Below are positions 38,873 through 47,220 of a stretch of 64,000 bases of DNA, piece after piece. Under the pieces are notes generated by a model. The model saw only the letters and a list, made by a program, of their open reading frames with translations, was not told where the DNA came from and did not search any database. The translations under genes were made by a program, and so were the position numbers. Each line of letters begins with the position of its first letter. Within the stretch, counting starts at the first letter, position 1. Origin of the DNA: Planctomycetia bacterium (GTDB lineage Bacteria; Planctomycetota; Planctomycetia; Pirellulales; Thermoguttaceae); the NCBI GenBank assembly GCA_030539295.1, contig JAUNSJ010000008.1, positions 1-64,000 of the forward strand, written 5' to 3'.

Positions 38873-41800
38873 ATGATTAAATCCGACAAAAAGAGTATGA
38901 TTGGTAACTTATTGAGTTTGATAAGCAAGTCGAAGAAGGCCCCTTGCCCGAATGCACGTCGGTTGAGCATGGAATCGCTGGAGGACCGCAGTCTTCTTGC
39001 TGCCTGGGCGGGGTTCGATGTCCCGGTTGAAAATGTCTTTGAATCAACGGATGTCGTCGGGGCTGATGCCGTTGCACTGGATTTGTCCGATATGGATGGT
39101 GACGGGTATAATGAGCTTGTCGTTGTAAACACGACGAGTAACTCGGTTCAGGTTTTTGAAAACAACCATGCGGGGGGCTTCTCGAATCTACTGAAGACGA
39201 CGACCCTGCTGGATGTCACAATAAAAAGCCGGCAAGAAGTGTGTGGAATCGCTTTTGCCGATGTTAATAATGACGGCATACGAGACCTGATAGTCGTGGG
39301 TCAGACGAATCCGGATGTGAACACGCCGTCGCTCACGGTAAAAACTTTTTTGGGTAATGAGGACTTCACCTTTGGAGCGACCGCGTACGGGAGTCAAACC
39401 TTAAATGTAATGGACGCCTCGGGGCAAGCCATTGAGAGCCGGATCTTTATTTCAGATATTGCGGTTGCTGTGGACAGTGACAAAGGCCTGGTGGTGCAGA
39501 CAGGCGGTTTTTTTATGTCCGCGACAGTGACCGAATTTAATGATTTAACATCGGTCTATAAATTTACGAGTCCCGGGACGAATGCATGGTCGGAGTCAGG
39601 TGACGTGGTGGGTGGTCCCATGGGAGGGATATCAGGAAACACCGACCCTGACGAACGACGTATTCTCATGACAACGATGGACCTGTCCGGGGTCAGTGGT
39701 ATGTCGTCTGCCGATGAGGGCATTTATTACGTAACGGAAAATGACCGGGACACGCTCTATTTTACGCATAAGACTTCTGGTGGTAATTGGCGAACCTGGA
39801 CACTGAACTATAAAACAGCCAACGCAGGCACAGTAACAGGAGCCAACCCCATCATAAAAGATGCAGATCTGTATTGGGCGGCGTCACAGGGAACGAATTC
39901 GCTCGTCTGCGGTGCCATTTCGACGTCCTATAAAGGATTAGCGGTCCTGGAGTTGACCGGAAGCAATACAGGCACAGGCCGGACCCTGGAAGCCAGCTAC
40001 GATTGGGTTGAGTCTCCGAATACAACTCCGTCGATAAGCGACGTCTATGTTTGCGGTATTTTGGGAAGTCGTACAGACACGGCGCCAGGAGTTCTGTTTT
40101 CTGAACATGGTGTGAGCGTCTACTTTACCGGCAAGACAGGCGAGGAAGGTGAGCCGTCGCTGACCTTTGAATATGCCCAGGATGGTCTCAATACGCCCGA
40201 CTACATAGCCTCGACGGTGACAACTCTCATGGATGGAAGTACCGTTATCCTGGCGGTGGGTCGAGATGCCGTATGGGGCATTGACTCGTCGGCGCCTGTA
40301 GAAACGGCCGAGGTTAAGCAGTATGCGTCCGATATCCTGATAGGGGCTGCCAGAATGGCCGAGGCGGTTTTCGGCGATTTTAATGGCGATGGTTATATTG
40401 ATATAGCCGCAGTCGCTGATAAAAGTGCTGGTACGCCGGCGGCGATTTATTATCAAACGCAAAATGAAAGTGGCAACGTGCAATTTACTCGCGCCGGGGT
40501 CATTGAAATGTCCGACTACCCATTTGGCAGTGCCACGGGGCAACTGGCGTCCCTGACCGTAGGTAATTTCGTCGCTGGGGTAGAAGATGAGCTTGCCCTG
40601 CTTGTAAAAAACGGGACCGATTCAAAGATCGTTGTCCTGGGTAAAAAAACAGATGGCTTTTTTGGCGATAAAAAGGGGGAAAGTGGGGTATTTTCGAATG
40701 GTATCTCCCTGTCGGCAGGCGATACGAATGGCAATGGTATTGACGAAGTATTCGTTGGTCGCGTTGAACTCACATCGGGGACCGAAGGCAAGGGTCAGAT
40801 GGACCTTTACCAGATGAGCGGCGCGGTCCTGACGAAAAGTCAAACGATAACCGTCGCGTCAGCGAGCGCGACCTCAAATGACGCGATTTATGTAACCACC
40901 GGCGATATCGACGAAGATGGAGACGCGGATCTCATAATGCTTCACCGATCGGCCAAAAACGCGTCTTCCCTTTCCTATAGCTTGCAGTCTGACGGAAATT
41001 TTGCCGCTCCTGTTGTAATCGATAACAGCTTGTCAAACATGTATTTATCGGGGCTGATTTACGACTATATCGATGAAGATGCGCACCGCGATATTGTCGT
41101 AACGGCACGTGATACAAATGTCAACTCGAACAGCGGGACTTGGCTCGTTACCTGGCTGGGAACGGGGACCGGATTTGAAACGCGGCGTGAGTCGACCGTA
41201 GACAAGACTTTTACAGACGAATTTAAGCCAACGGCCGTCTGCTATGGGAAACTAACCGACGCGGCCAACGACATTATTGTCGTTCATGGGAAAACAATTG
41301 CGGTCTGGGAGAATCTGGCGAAGTCGAGCGGCTCGGTGGGCGTGGCCGATCTGCTCTTCCAGAACTACAGTTCGGGGGCTTACGCTCCGGCAGCGTCGTT
41401 GGATGCGGCGAAAGAAACAGCCCGCGATTGGCTTGACGAATGGTCGAATTTCTATATTGAGGTTTGGGCAACGACCGAAAACGCCGGCGATATAGAAACC
41501 TTCTCCGTTAAGCTGACTTACAACGCCAATTTCTTTACCGTTGGTGAAAAGAGTACTTGCAATACAGGTACCAGTGTCACCATTACCTCGTATGTAATTG
41601 ATAATACAAACCTGGCTCAAAGTACAATTACCATAACGGGAACGGCCAGTGGTTTGGGCGGTTCAGACGCTAGTGTTCATGTGTTGAGTCTGCGGTTTTC
41701 GCCGACTGGAGGAGTAGGCGTTCCGGTTCCGAGTGACGGTGAATTTCAATCGGCGCAGTCGATGGGATACGAAACGTTCGCCATTGAAAACGCTGATATT

Positions 41801-42430
41801 ATGCTCAATGGCCTTGCGGCCGCGGGTATGGGCGATTCCACCGCGATTGATGAGGTCCCCCTTTATCCGGTAACGTTGGATTTTAATGACGACGGAGTTG
41901 TGAACACGGATGATATTGCTGACGCGGCTTTGTGTTACGGTTCCACTCGCGCAGATGTGAAATCGGATCAAGGCGAGAAGTATTCCCTCTTGGACTTTAC
42001 GTATAAAGGAATCATCAATGCCGACGACATTGCCAATATAGCCCTCGTTTACGGAGATATGTGGAGCAGTAATCTTGATAGTGTGTACGGACAATGGAAC
42101 GGGCCAGACTCTTTCCTTCCGCCGGTTTTACAGTCAGCCGCTTTGCCGGAGGTCTTCTTGAGCGAATTCTCGCCGGTTGACGAGGGCGAGGCGGTTGCGG
42201 TTGAGACGCTTGTCGCGGAGTCGGTAGTGAGTCGGGCACAGTCCGCTCCGGTTGCCGCGGCGCTCCCTCTGGCGGCTACGAGTCAAACGAATCGCATGGC
42301 GATTCTGGCGCTGCTGGAGAATGAGGAGGAATTGCCTGAAGTGGATACGAGCGAGGTTGACGACTTCCTTGCCCGTGGGTTCGTGGAGGAAGTGACCGAT
42401 GGCGACCGGGAACAATCGGTCCTGATGTAA
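38873..42430 (+). CDS. LEPR-XLL protein with FG-GAP beta-propeller, cohesin-like and dockerin domains
   Basis: About 1,185 aa from ATG 38873; GTG 38864 is an alternative and the ribosome site is weak for both. The head RRLSMESLEDRSLLA matches LEPR-XLL. A long FG-GAP/VCBS propeller has calcium loops of the form DMDGDGYNELVVV, DVNNDGIRDLIVVG, DFNGDGYIDIAAVA, DTNGNGIDEVFVG and DIDEDGDADLIML. Residues about 850-960 look cohesin-like (FYIEVWATTENAGDIETFSV). A dockerin pair follows (LDFNDDGVVNTDDIADAAL about 1005, YKGIINADDIANIALVYG). The C-terminus has the same layout as the upstream giant: Ala-rich, then LALLENEEELPEVD. It is probably a secreted surface or matrix component. A terminator separates it from the upstream gene. 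Confidence 0.85.
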   Translation: MIKSDKKSMIGNLLSLISKSKKAPCPNARRLSMESLEDRSLLAAWAGFDVPVENVFESTDVVGADAVALDLSDMDGDGYNELVVVNTTSNSVQVFENNHAGGFSNLLKTTTLLDVTIKSRQEVCGIAFADVNNDGIRDLIVVGQTNPDVNTPSLTVKTFLGNEDFTFGATAYGSQTLNVMDASGQAIESRIFISDIAVAVDSDKGLVVQTGGFFMSATVTEFNDLTSVYKFTSPGTNAWSESGDVVGGPMGGISGNTDPDERRILMTTMDLSGVSGMSSADEGIYYVTENDRDTLYFTHKTSGGNWRTWTLNYKTANAGTVTGANPIIKDADLYWAASQGTNSLVCGAISTSYKGLAVLELTGSNTGTGRTLEASYDWVESPNTTPSISDVYVCGILGSRTDTAPGVLFSEHGVSVYFTGKTGEEGEPSLTFEYAQDGLNTPDYIASTVTTLMDGSTVILAVGRDAVWGIDSSAPVETAEVKQYASDILIGAARMAEAVFGDFNGDGYIDIAAVADKSAGTPAAIYYQTQNESGNVQFTRAGVIEMSDYPFGSATGQLASLTVGNFVAGVEDELALLVKNGTDSKIVVLGKKTDGFFGDKKGESGVFSNGISLSAGDTNGNGIDEVFVGRVELTSGTEGKGQMDLYQMSGAVLTKSQTITVASASATSNDAIYVTTGDIDEDGDADLIMLHRSAKNASSLSYSLQSDGNFAAPVVIDNSLSNMYLSGLIYDYIDEDAHRDIVVTARDTNVNSNSGTWLVTWLGTGTGFETRRESTVDKTFTDEFKPTAVCYGKLTDAANDIIVVHGKTIAVWENLAKSSGSVGVADLLFQNYSSGAYAPAASLDAAKETARDWLDEWSNFYIEVWATTENAGDIETFSVKLTYNANFFTVGEKSTCNTGTSVTITSYVIDNTNLAQSTITITGTASGLGGSDASVHVLSLRFSPTGGVGVPVPSDGEFQSAQSMGYETFAIENADIMLNGLAAAGMGDSTAIDEVPLYPVTLDFNDDGVVNTDDIADAALCYGSTRADVKSDQGEKYSLLDFTYKGIINADDIANIALVYGDMWSSNLDSVYGQWNGPDSFLPPVLQSAALPEVFLSEFSPVDEGEAVAVETLVAESVVSRAQSAPVAAALPLAATSQTNRMAILALLENEEELPEVDTSEVDDFLARGFVEEVTDGDREQSVLM

Positions 42431-42479
42431 GATGTGGCCCGCCGTAGTGCGATGGAATCTGGTTTGAAAGAGTTCAGCC

Positions 42480-42779
42480 ATGGCAGAGGTAAACGACCGG
42501 AACGAGCCGAGTTGCGATGAGAAGAGCTGCGAGGAGAAAGGTTGCGAGGAGAAGAGCTTTCCCTACTGGCACCCTGCCTTTTGGGCACTGCTGGCGGTCC
42601 GGTTTTATCAGGTAGCGTTAAGTCCCATGCTGGGCAGGAACTGCCGCTTTACGCCGACGTGCAGTCAATATTATATTCTGGCGGTGAGGAAATACGGATT
42701 GATAAGTGGGAGTGCGCGCGGCTTCTGGCGAATTTTGCGATGTAATCCGTTTTGTAAAGGAGGCGAAGATTGGCCATGA
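42480..42779 (+). CDS. yidD: YidD membrane protein insertion efficiency factor
   Basis: A 99-aa protein with the complete YidD signature: VRFYQVALSPMLGRNCRF, TPTCSQYYILAVRKYG and RCNPFCKGG. It assists YidC-dependent insertion at the inner membrane. The first 28 residues form an unusual Cys/Glu/Lys repeat (CDEKSCEEKGCEEKS) not part of the family core; true initiation could be internal, but no later Met precedes the core. The stop codon overlaps the kdsB start (ATGA), so the two are likely translationally coupled. rnpA, rpmH and yidC, its usual neighbours, are absent here. Confidence 0.93.
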   Translation: MAEVNDRNEPSCDEKSCEEKGCEEKSFPYWHPAFWALLAVRFYQVALSPMLGRNCRFTPTCSQYYILAVRKYGLISGSARGFWRILRCNPFCKGGEDWP

Positions 42780-43537
42780 GAACCTGCACGATTATTATTC
42801 CGGCGCGTCTGGCGTCGACGCGATTGCCGAACAAGCTGCTCCTGGCCGAGACGGGTAAGCCGCTCTTGCAATATGCGTGGGAAGCCGCGCGACGTGCCTG
42901 TCTGGCCGATCGCGTGCTGGTTGCCTGTGATGACAAGCGAATCTTCGACGCGGTTACGAATTTCGGCGGTGTGGCCATTATGACCGACCCGAACGCACAA
43001 TGCGGGACAGACCGAATCGCGGAAGTGGCCGCCACGCTAGACGATGATCTGATCGTTAATGTGCAAGGGGACGAGCCGAACTTATCCCCAGATTCAATCG
43101 ATGCCCTGATTACCTTATTGCGAGACTCGTCGAGCGAGGCCGTTATGGCGACGCTGGCGACACCGATTCGAAGTCGTGAAATTTTAGATGACCCGAGCTG
43201 CGTAAAAGTGGTCTTCGATCAAGGGCATCGTGCCTTATATTTCAGCCGGTCGGTTATTCCGTATCCGCGTTCGTGGTCGGAGACGCTGCTAACGCAGGAG
43301 CCGCCGTTATTTTACCTTCATTTGGGAATCTATGCCTATCGTCGAGATTTTCTGCTGAAATTACGGGAAATTCCACGTTCGCCGCTGGAGATCGCGGAGA
43401 GTTTAGAGCAACTGCGGGTTCTGGAGAATGGATATACACTGCTCGTCGGTTCCGTTGACGAGCGATCGGTGGGAATTGATACGCCGGAAGATTACGCGCG
43501 ATTTGTGGCCGGCGAGCGAGAGAAGAGCAAAAGCTGA
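42776..43537 (+). CDS. kdsB: 3-deoxy-manno-octulosonate cytidylyltransferase
   Basis: A 253-aa cytoplasmic enzyme that activates Kdo with CTP to CMP-Kdo for lipid A core assembly. Signatures are IIIPARLASTRLPNKLL, the CTP-binding VLVACDD, QCGTDRIAEV, NVQGDEPNL and YFSRSVIPYPR, with the typical end GIDTPEDYARF. ATG 42776 overlaps the yidD stop. TTG 42770 is better placed from the strong AAAGGAGG (42756-42763) and would add two residues. The gene supports an LPS-bearing outer membrane. Confidence 0.95.
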   Translation: MRTCTIIIPARLASTRLPNKLLLAETGKPLLQYAWEAARRACLADRVLVACDDKRIFDAVTNFGGVAIMTDPNAQCGTDRIAEVAATLDDDLIVNVQGDEPNLSPDSIDALITLLRDSSSEAVMATLATPIRSREILDDPSCVKVVFDQGHRALYFSRSVIPYPRSWSETLLTQEPPLFYLHLGIYAYRRDFLLKLREIPRSPLEIAESLEQLRVLENGYTLLVGSVDERSVGIDTPEDYARFVAGEREKSKS

Positions 43538-43750
43538 CTAGTCATATTGCAAAAAAACACAAAAATAATTCTTTTCGTGAATAAAAAAGCTTGAAAGAGG
43601 GCCGAAATCCTGCTATATTGCTAAAGAGGAGCGGGCAGACAGGCCAGGCTGCGTGGCGGTTGAGTCTCTGGGTCCCGGCTCCGCGCGGCTCTGCTGTGTG
43701 TCCAGGGGAGCGCGAACGAGAGTCAATATCAAAGGAGAGGGAGGACGAGC

Positions 43751-44812
43751 ATGTTTCTGCTGGAGAACTATACGGTTGCGGTTCTGTTCTGTTTTATTAC
43801 CATGTTGTGCTGGGGGTCCTGGGCGAATACCCAGAAACTGGCTGATAAGACGTGGCGTTACGAACTTTTTTATTGGGACTATGTCTTTGGCGTTGTGCTG
43901 ACGTCACTGGTCTTTGCGTTGACTCTTGGCAGTCAGGGCGAGTATGGCCAGTCGTTTGTGGCGAATCTCAAACAGGCGAGCGGCACGAGTCTTGCGTTTG
44001 CTTTTGCCGGCGGCGTCGTGTTTAATATTGCCAATATTCTCCTGGTGGCAGCCATCGCGATTGCGGGCATGGCCGTTGCATTTCCGGTTGGAATTGGCCT
44101 TGCCCTTGTGCTGGGCGTCTTACTGAATTACCTTGGCAGTGCCGGCGATTCCGGTAATGCCACGCTGCTCTTTACCGGTGTGGGACTGGTTGCCCTGGCG
44201 ATTATCTTTAATGCGATTGCCTATCGTACCCTGCCGCAAGAGGAAGGGGTTACGAAAGGAGCCACGAAGAGTAAGGGGCTGTTCCTTTCGGTCTTGTGCG
44301 GCGTCTTGATGTCGCTGTTCTACTATTTCGTCGCGCAGTCGCTGACAGGAGTGCAAAAGGGAGACGAACTCCTGCCCTTGACCTATGCGAATTTGGCCAA
44401 CGGGGGAACTCTTCAGGCGGGAAAATTAACGCCGTATACGGGTAATTTTGTTTTCGCGTTGGGGATTTTAGTGAGTAATTTTGTGATTATGCCGATACTC
44501 ATGCGTAAACCGCTGGTGGGCACGCCGGTCGCATTTTCTTCCTATTTTAAAGGGGGAACAGATCATCTTTGGGGGCTGATCGGCGGCATGATCTGGGCGG
44601 TTGGCATGACGCTGAACGTGATCGCCTCGGGCGTGGCGTCGCCGGCGGTGGCCTATGGCCTGGGGCAAGGCGCGACGCTCATGTCGGCCATATGGGGCGT
44701 TTTTATCTGGCGCGAATTCCGAAAGGCGCCCAAGAGTACTAATAAGCTTCTGGCCGCAATGTTCCTGTCGTTCATTGTGGGACTGGGCTTGATTATCTGG
44801 ACCAAACTGTAA
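43751..44812 (+). CDS. DMT-superfamily permease, sugar/ureide-permease-like, probably for nucleosides or ribose
   Basis: A 353-aa inner-membrane protein with about ten hydrophobic segments. The opening CWGSWANTQKLADKTWRYEL, the segment FNIANILLVAAIAIAGMAVA and the late SPAVAYGLGQGATLMSAIWG are reminiscent of the GlcU/RhaT and ureide permease group. A strong purine-rich site (GGAGAGGGAGG) precedes the ATG. It is the first gene of a run with three secreted nucleoside hydrolases and a ribokinase, so uptake of released ribose or nucleobases is a reasonable inference. Its last codons were copied into the downstream spacers. Confidence 0.7.
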   Translation: MFLLENYTVAVLFCFITMLCWGSWANTQKLADKTWRYELFYWDYVFGVVLTSLVFALTLGSQGEYGQSFVANLKQASGTSLAFAFAGGVVFNIANILLVAAIAIAGMAVAFPVGIGLALVLGVLLNYLGSAGDSGNATLLFTGVGLVALAIIFNAIAYRTLPQEEGVTKGATKSKGLFLSVLCGVLMSLFYYFVAQSLTGVQKGDELLPLTYANLANGGTLQAGKLTPYTGNFVFALGILVSNFVIMPILMRKPLVGTPVAFSSYFKGGTDHLWGLIGGMIWAVGMTLNVIASGVASPAVAYGLGQGATLMSAIWGVFIWREFRKAPKSTNKLLAAMFLSFIVGLGLIIWTKL

Positions 44813-44874
44813 ACTATGTGTACCCGCCTTTAACCAACTGTGAAAATTCACAAAACTTTAACGAGGAGAAATTC

Positions 44875-45900
44875 ATGAAATTTCAACTGCTGCTGTGTGT
44901 GACCGCGATGTGCGCGTTCCTGTCTGGTATGATGACCCCCGTTGCCATTAACGCGGCGGAGCCTGTCAATATTATTTTTGATACGGACATGGGCAACGAC
45001 ATTGACGATTCGATGGCTTTGGCCATGCTGCACAATTTTGAGGCCCGTGGCGATTGCAACCTCCTTGCCATAACGCTGACGAACGAGAGTCCGTATTCAC
45101 CGGTCTATACACAGTTTTTGAATGAATTCTATGGTCGTCAGACTCCCATCGGGAAAGCAATGCACGGCGTGGCTACGGACAATGGCCCGCACATGATTCC
45201 GACGCTGGAATCCAAAAACAGTGATGGGAGTTCGTTATTTCCCTGGTTCGATTTTGAAGCGAAGCGTGAGTTTGAGCCGGCGGTCACTCTTTTGCGTAAA
45301 ACGCTCGCGGCTGCGAAAGACAACGACGTCGTTATCGTGCAGGTCGGCTTTTCCTCCAATTTGGCCGCACTGCTCGATACGCCAGGCGACGACATTTCAC
45401 CACTGTCCGGAAAAGAACTCATGACAAAAAAAGTGAAATTCTGCTCTGTTATGGCCGGCTCGTTTTCCAATCAGCACAAGGAATACAACGTCGTTATGGA
45501 TATTCCGGCGGCGCAAAAACTTTTTAACGAATGCCCGGTTCCGATTTACGTTAGTGATTTCCAGATTGGTTTGCGTGTGACCTCGGGTCCGGCCAATATG
45601 AATAACGATTACGCCTATTGCCCGAACCACCCGTTGCAAATTGCGTATCATCATCACGTGGGCTATGAGCGAGAGCAGGGCACGTGGGACTTGACCAGCG
45701 TTCTGTACGCGGTGCGTCCTGACCGGGGTTATTTCGGTATTTCGCCTGCGGGCGTGATCCACGTGGCCGACGATGGAGTAACCACCTTTGAAGAGAAAGC
45801 CGACGGAAAAGCATTTCTGCTTACGATGGACGAATTCCAAGCCGCACGCGTTAAGGAAGTTTTCGTCTGGCTGTGTAGTGAACCGCCGAAGTCGAAATAA
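44875..45900 (+). CDS. Secreted inosine-uridine-type nucleoside hydrolase, copy 1
   Basis: A 341-aa exported enzyme expected to cleave the N-glycosidic bond of ribonucleosides outside the cytoplasm. The signal peptide is FQLLLCVTAMCAFLSG...NAAEP. The family calcium site is intact (FDTDMGNDIDDSMALAML). The distal Asp is in WDLTSVLYAVRP, with Trp where classic members have a His-Asp pair. ATG 44875 has GAGGAG 6 nt upstream; the frame is open further upstream but without a site. Substrate range is unknown. Confidence 0.85.
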   Translation: MKFQLLLCVTAMCAFLSGMMTPVAINAAEPVNIIFDTDMGNDIDDSMALAMLHNFEARGDCNLLAITLTNESPYSPVYTQFLNEFYGRQTPIGKAMHGVATDNGPHMIPTLESKNSDGSSLFPWFDFEAKREFEPAVTLLRKTLAAAKDNDVVIVQVGFSSNLAALLDTPGDDISPLSGKELMTKKVKFCSVMAGSFSNQHKEYNVVMDIPAAQKLFNECPVPIYVSDFQIGLRVTSGPANMNNDYAYCPNHPLQIAYHHHVGYEREQGTWDLTSVLYAVRPDRGYFGISPAGVIHVADDGVTTFEEKADGKAFLLTMDEFQAARVKEVFVWLCSEPPKSK

Positions 45901-45908
45901 GAGTCGTT

Positions 45909-45986
45909 GCGGCGCACTGGTATGAGGGAATTTTGTGCGCTGCGCGTGGCACGGGACCAGGCTTAATTATCAAGACCAAACTGTAA
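45909..45986 (+). other. Spacer 1: GC hairpin and permease fossil
   Basis: A hairpin GCGGCGCAC/GTGCGCTGC (45909-45917/45935-45943) follows copy 1; in spacer 2 the pairing is perfect (GTGCGCCGC). At 45959-45986 the sequence still reads GLIIKTKL-stop, a relic of the permease end GLIIWTKL-stop. The hairpin may moderate transcription between copies. Confidence 0.75.
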
Positions 45987-46047
45987 AGTGTGTATACCCG
46001 CCTTTAACCAACTGTGAAAATTCACAAAACTTTAACGAGGAGAATTC

Positions 46048-47073
46048 ATGAAATTTCAACTGCTGCTGTGTGTGACCGCATTGTGCGTGTTCCTGCCTGG
46101 CATGATGACCCCTGACGCTGTTAAGGCGGCCGAGCCGGTCAATATTATTTTTGATACCGATATTGGAAACGATATTGACGATACGCTGGCTTTGGCCTTG
46201 CTGCATAATTTTGTGGCCCGTGGCGATTGTCGGCTTCTTGCCATAACGCTGACTAAAGAGAATGAGTTTTCGCCGATCTTTACACAATTTCTGAATGAAT
46301 TCTATGGTCATCAGATCCCGATCGGAAAAGCGACTCATGGCGTTGTCATGGGCAATGGTGGACATACGGTTCAGACACTGGAATCCAAAAACAGCGATGG
46401 AAGTACCCGGTTTCCATGGTTTGACTTCGAAGTAAAGCGTGAGTTTGAACCGGCGGTTACTCTGCTGCGTAAAACGCTCGCGGCTGCAGACGATAATGAC
46501 GTTGTTGTCGTGCAGGTCGGCTTTTCGTCCAATTTGGCCGCACTGCTCGATACGCCAGGCGACGATATTTCCCCACTGTCCGGAAAAGAACTCATGGCAA
46601 AAAAAGTGAAATTCTGCTCTGTTATGGCCGGCTCGTTTTCGGATCAGTACCATGAATATAACGTCGTTAATGATATTCCCTCGGCGCAAAAGTTTTTTAA
46701 TGAATGCCCGGTTCCGATTTATCTCAGTGAGTTCCAGATTGGTTCTCGCGTTACTCTGGCCCCGGTCAATATGTTAAACGATTACTCCTATTGCCCTAAT
46801 CACCCGGTGCAAATTGCGTACGGACATCAAGTGGGCTACGATCGAGAGCAAGGCACGTGGGACTTGACCAGCGTTCTGTACGCGGTGCGTCCAGACCGGG
46901 GATATTTCGGCATTTCGCCTGCCGGTGTGGTCCACGTGGCCGATGACAGTGTAACAACCTTTGAAGAGAAAGCCGACGGAAAAGTTTTTCTGCTTACGAT
47001 GGACGAATTCCAGGCTGCACGTGTTAAGGAGGTTTTCATCTGGCTGTGCAGTGAACCGCCGAAGTCGAAGTAA
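46048..47073 (+). CDS. Secreted inosine-uridine-type nucleoside hydrolase, copy 2
   Basis: 341 aa, closely similar to its two neighbours. It has a signal peptide (FQLLLCVTALCVFLPG), the calcium motif FDTDIGNDIDDTLALALL and distal WDLTSVLYAVRP. It differs from copies 1 and 3 mainly around the loop after FYGHQIPIG (VVMGNGGHTVQT instead of VATDNGPHMIPT) and at VGYDREQ, near the expected substrate pocket, which may mean a changed specificity. GAGGAG lies 6 nt before the ATG. Confidence 0.85.
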   Translation: MKFQLLLCVTALCVFLPGMMTPDAVKAAEPVNIIFDTDIGNDIDDTLALALLHNFVARGDCRLLAITLTKENEFSPIFTQFLNEFYGHQIPIGKATHGVVMGNGGHTVQTLESKNSDGSTRFPWFDFEVKREFEPAVTLLRKTLAAADDNDVVVVQVGFSSNLAALLDTPGDDISPLSGKELMAKKVKFCSVMAGSFSDQYHEYNVVNDIPSAQKFFNECPVPIYLSEFQIGSRVTLAPVNMLNDYSYCPNHPVQIAYGHQVGYDREQGTWDLTSVLYAVRPDRGYFGISPAGVVHVADDSVTTFEEKADGKVFLLTMDEFQAARVKEVFIWLCSEPPKSK

Positions 47074-47131
47074 GAGTCGTTGCGGCGCACTGGTATGAGG
47101 GAATTTTGTGCGCCGCGCGTGGTACGGGATC

Positions 47132-47159
47132 AGGCTTAATTATCAAGACCAAACTGTAA
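47132..47159 (+). other. Spacer 2: permease fossil
   Basis: The same relic GLIIKTKL-stop as at 45959-45986, preceded by the GC hairpin. No such relic follows copy 3, where the sequence diverges right after GAGTCGTTGCGG. Confidence 0.75.
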
Positions 47160-47220
47160 AGTATGTATACCCGCCTTTAACCAGCGGTGAAAATTCACAA
47201 AATGTTAACGAGGAGAATTC

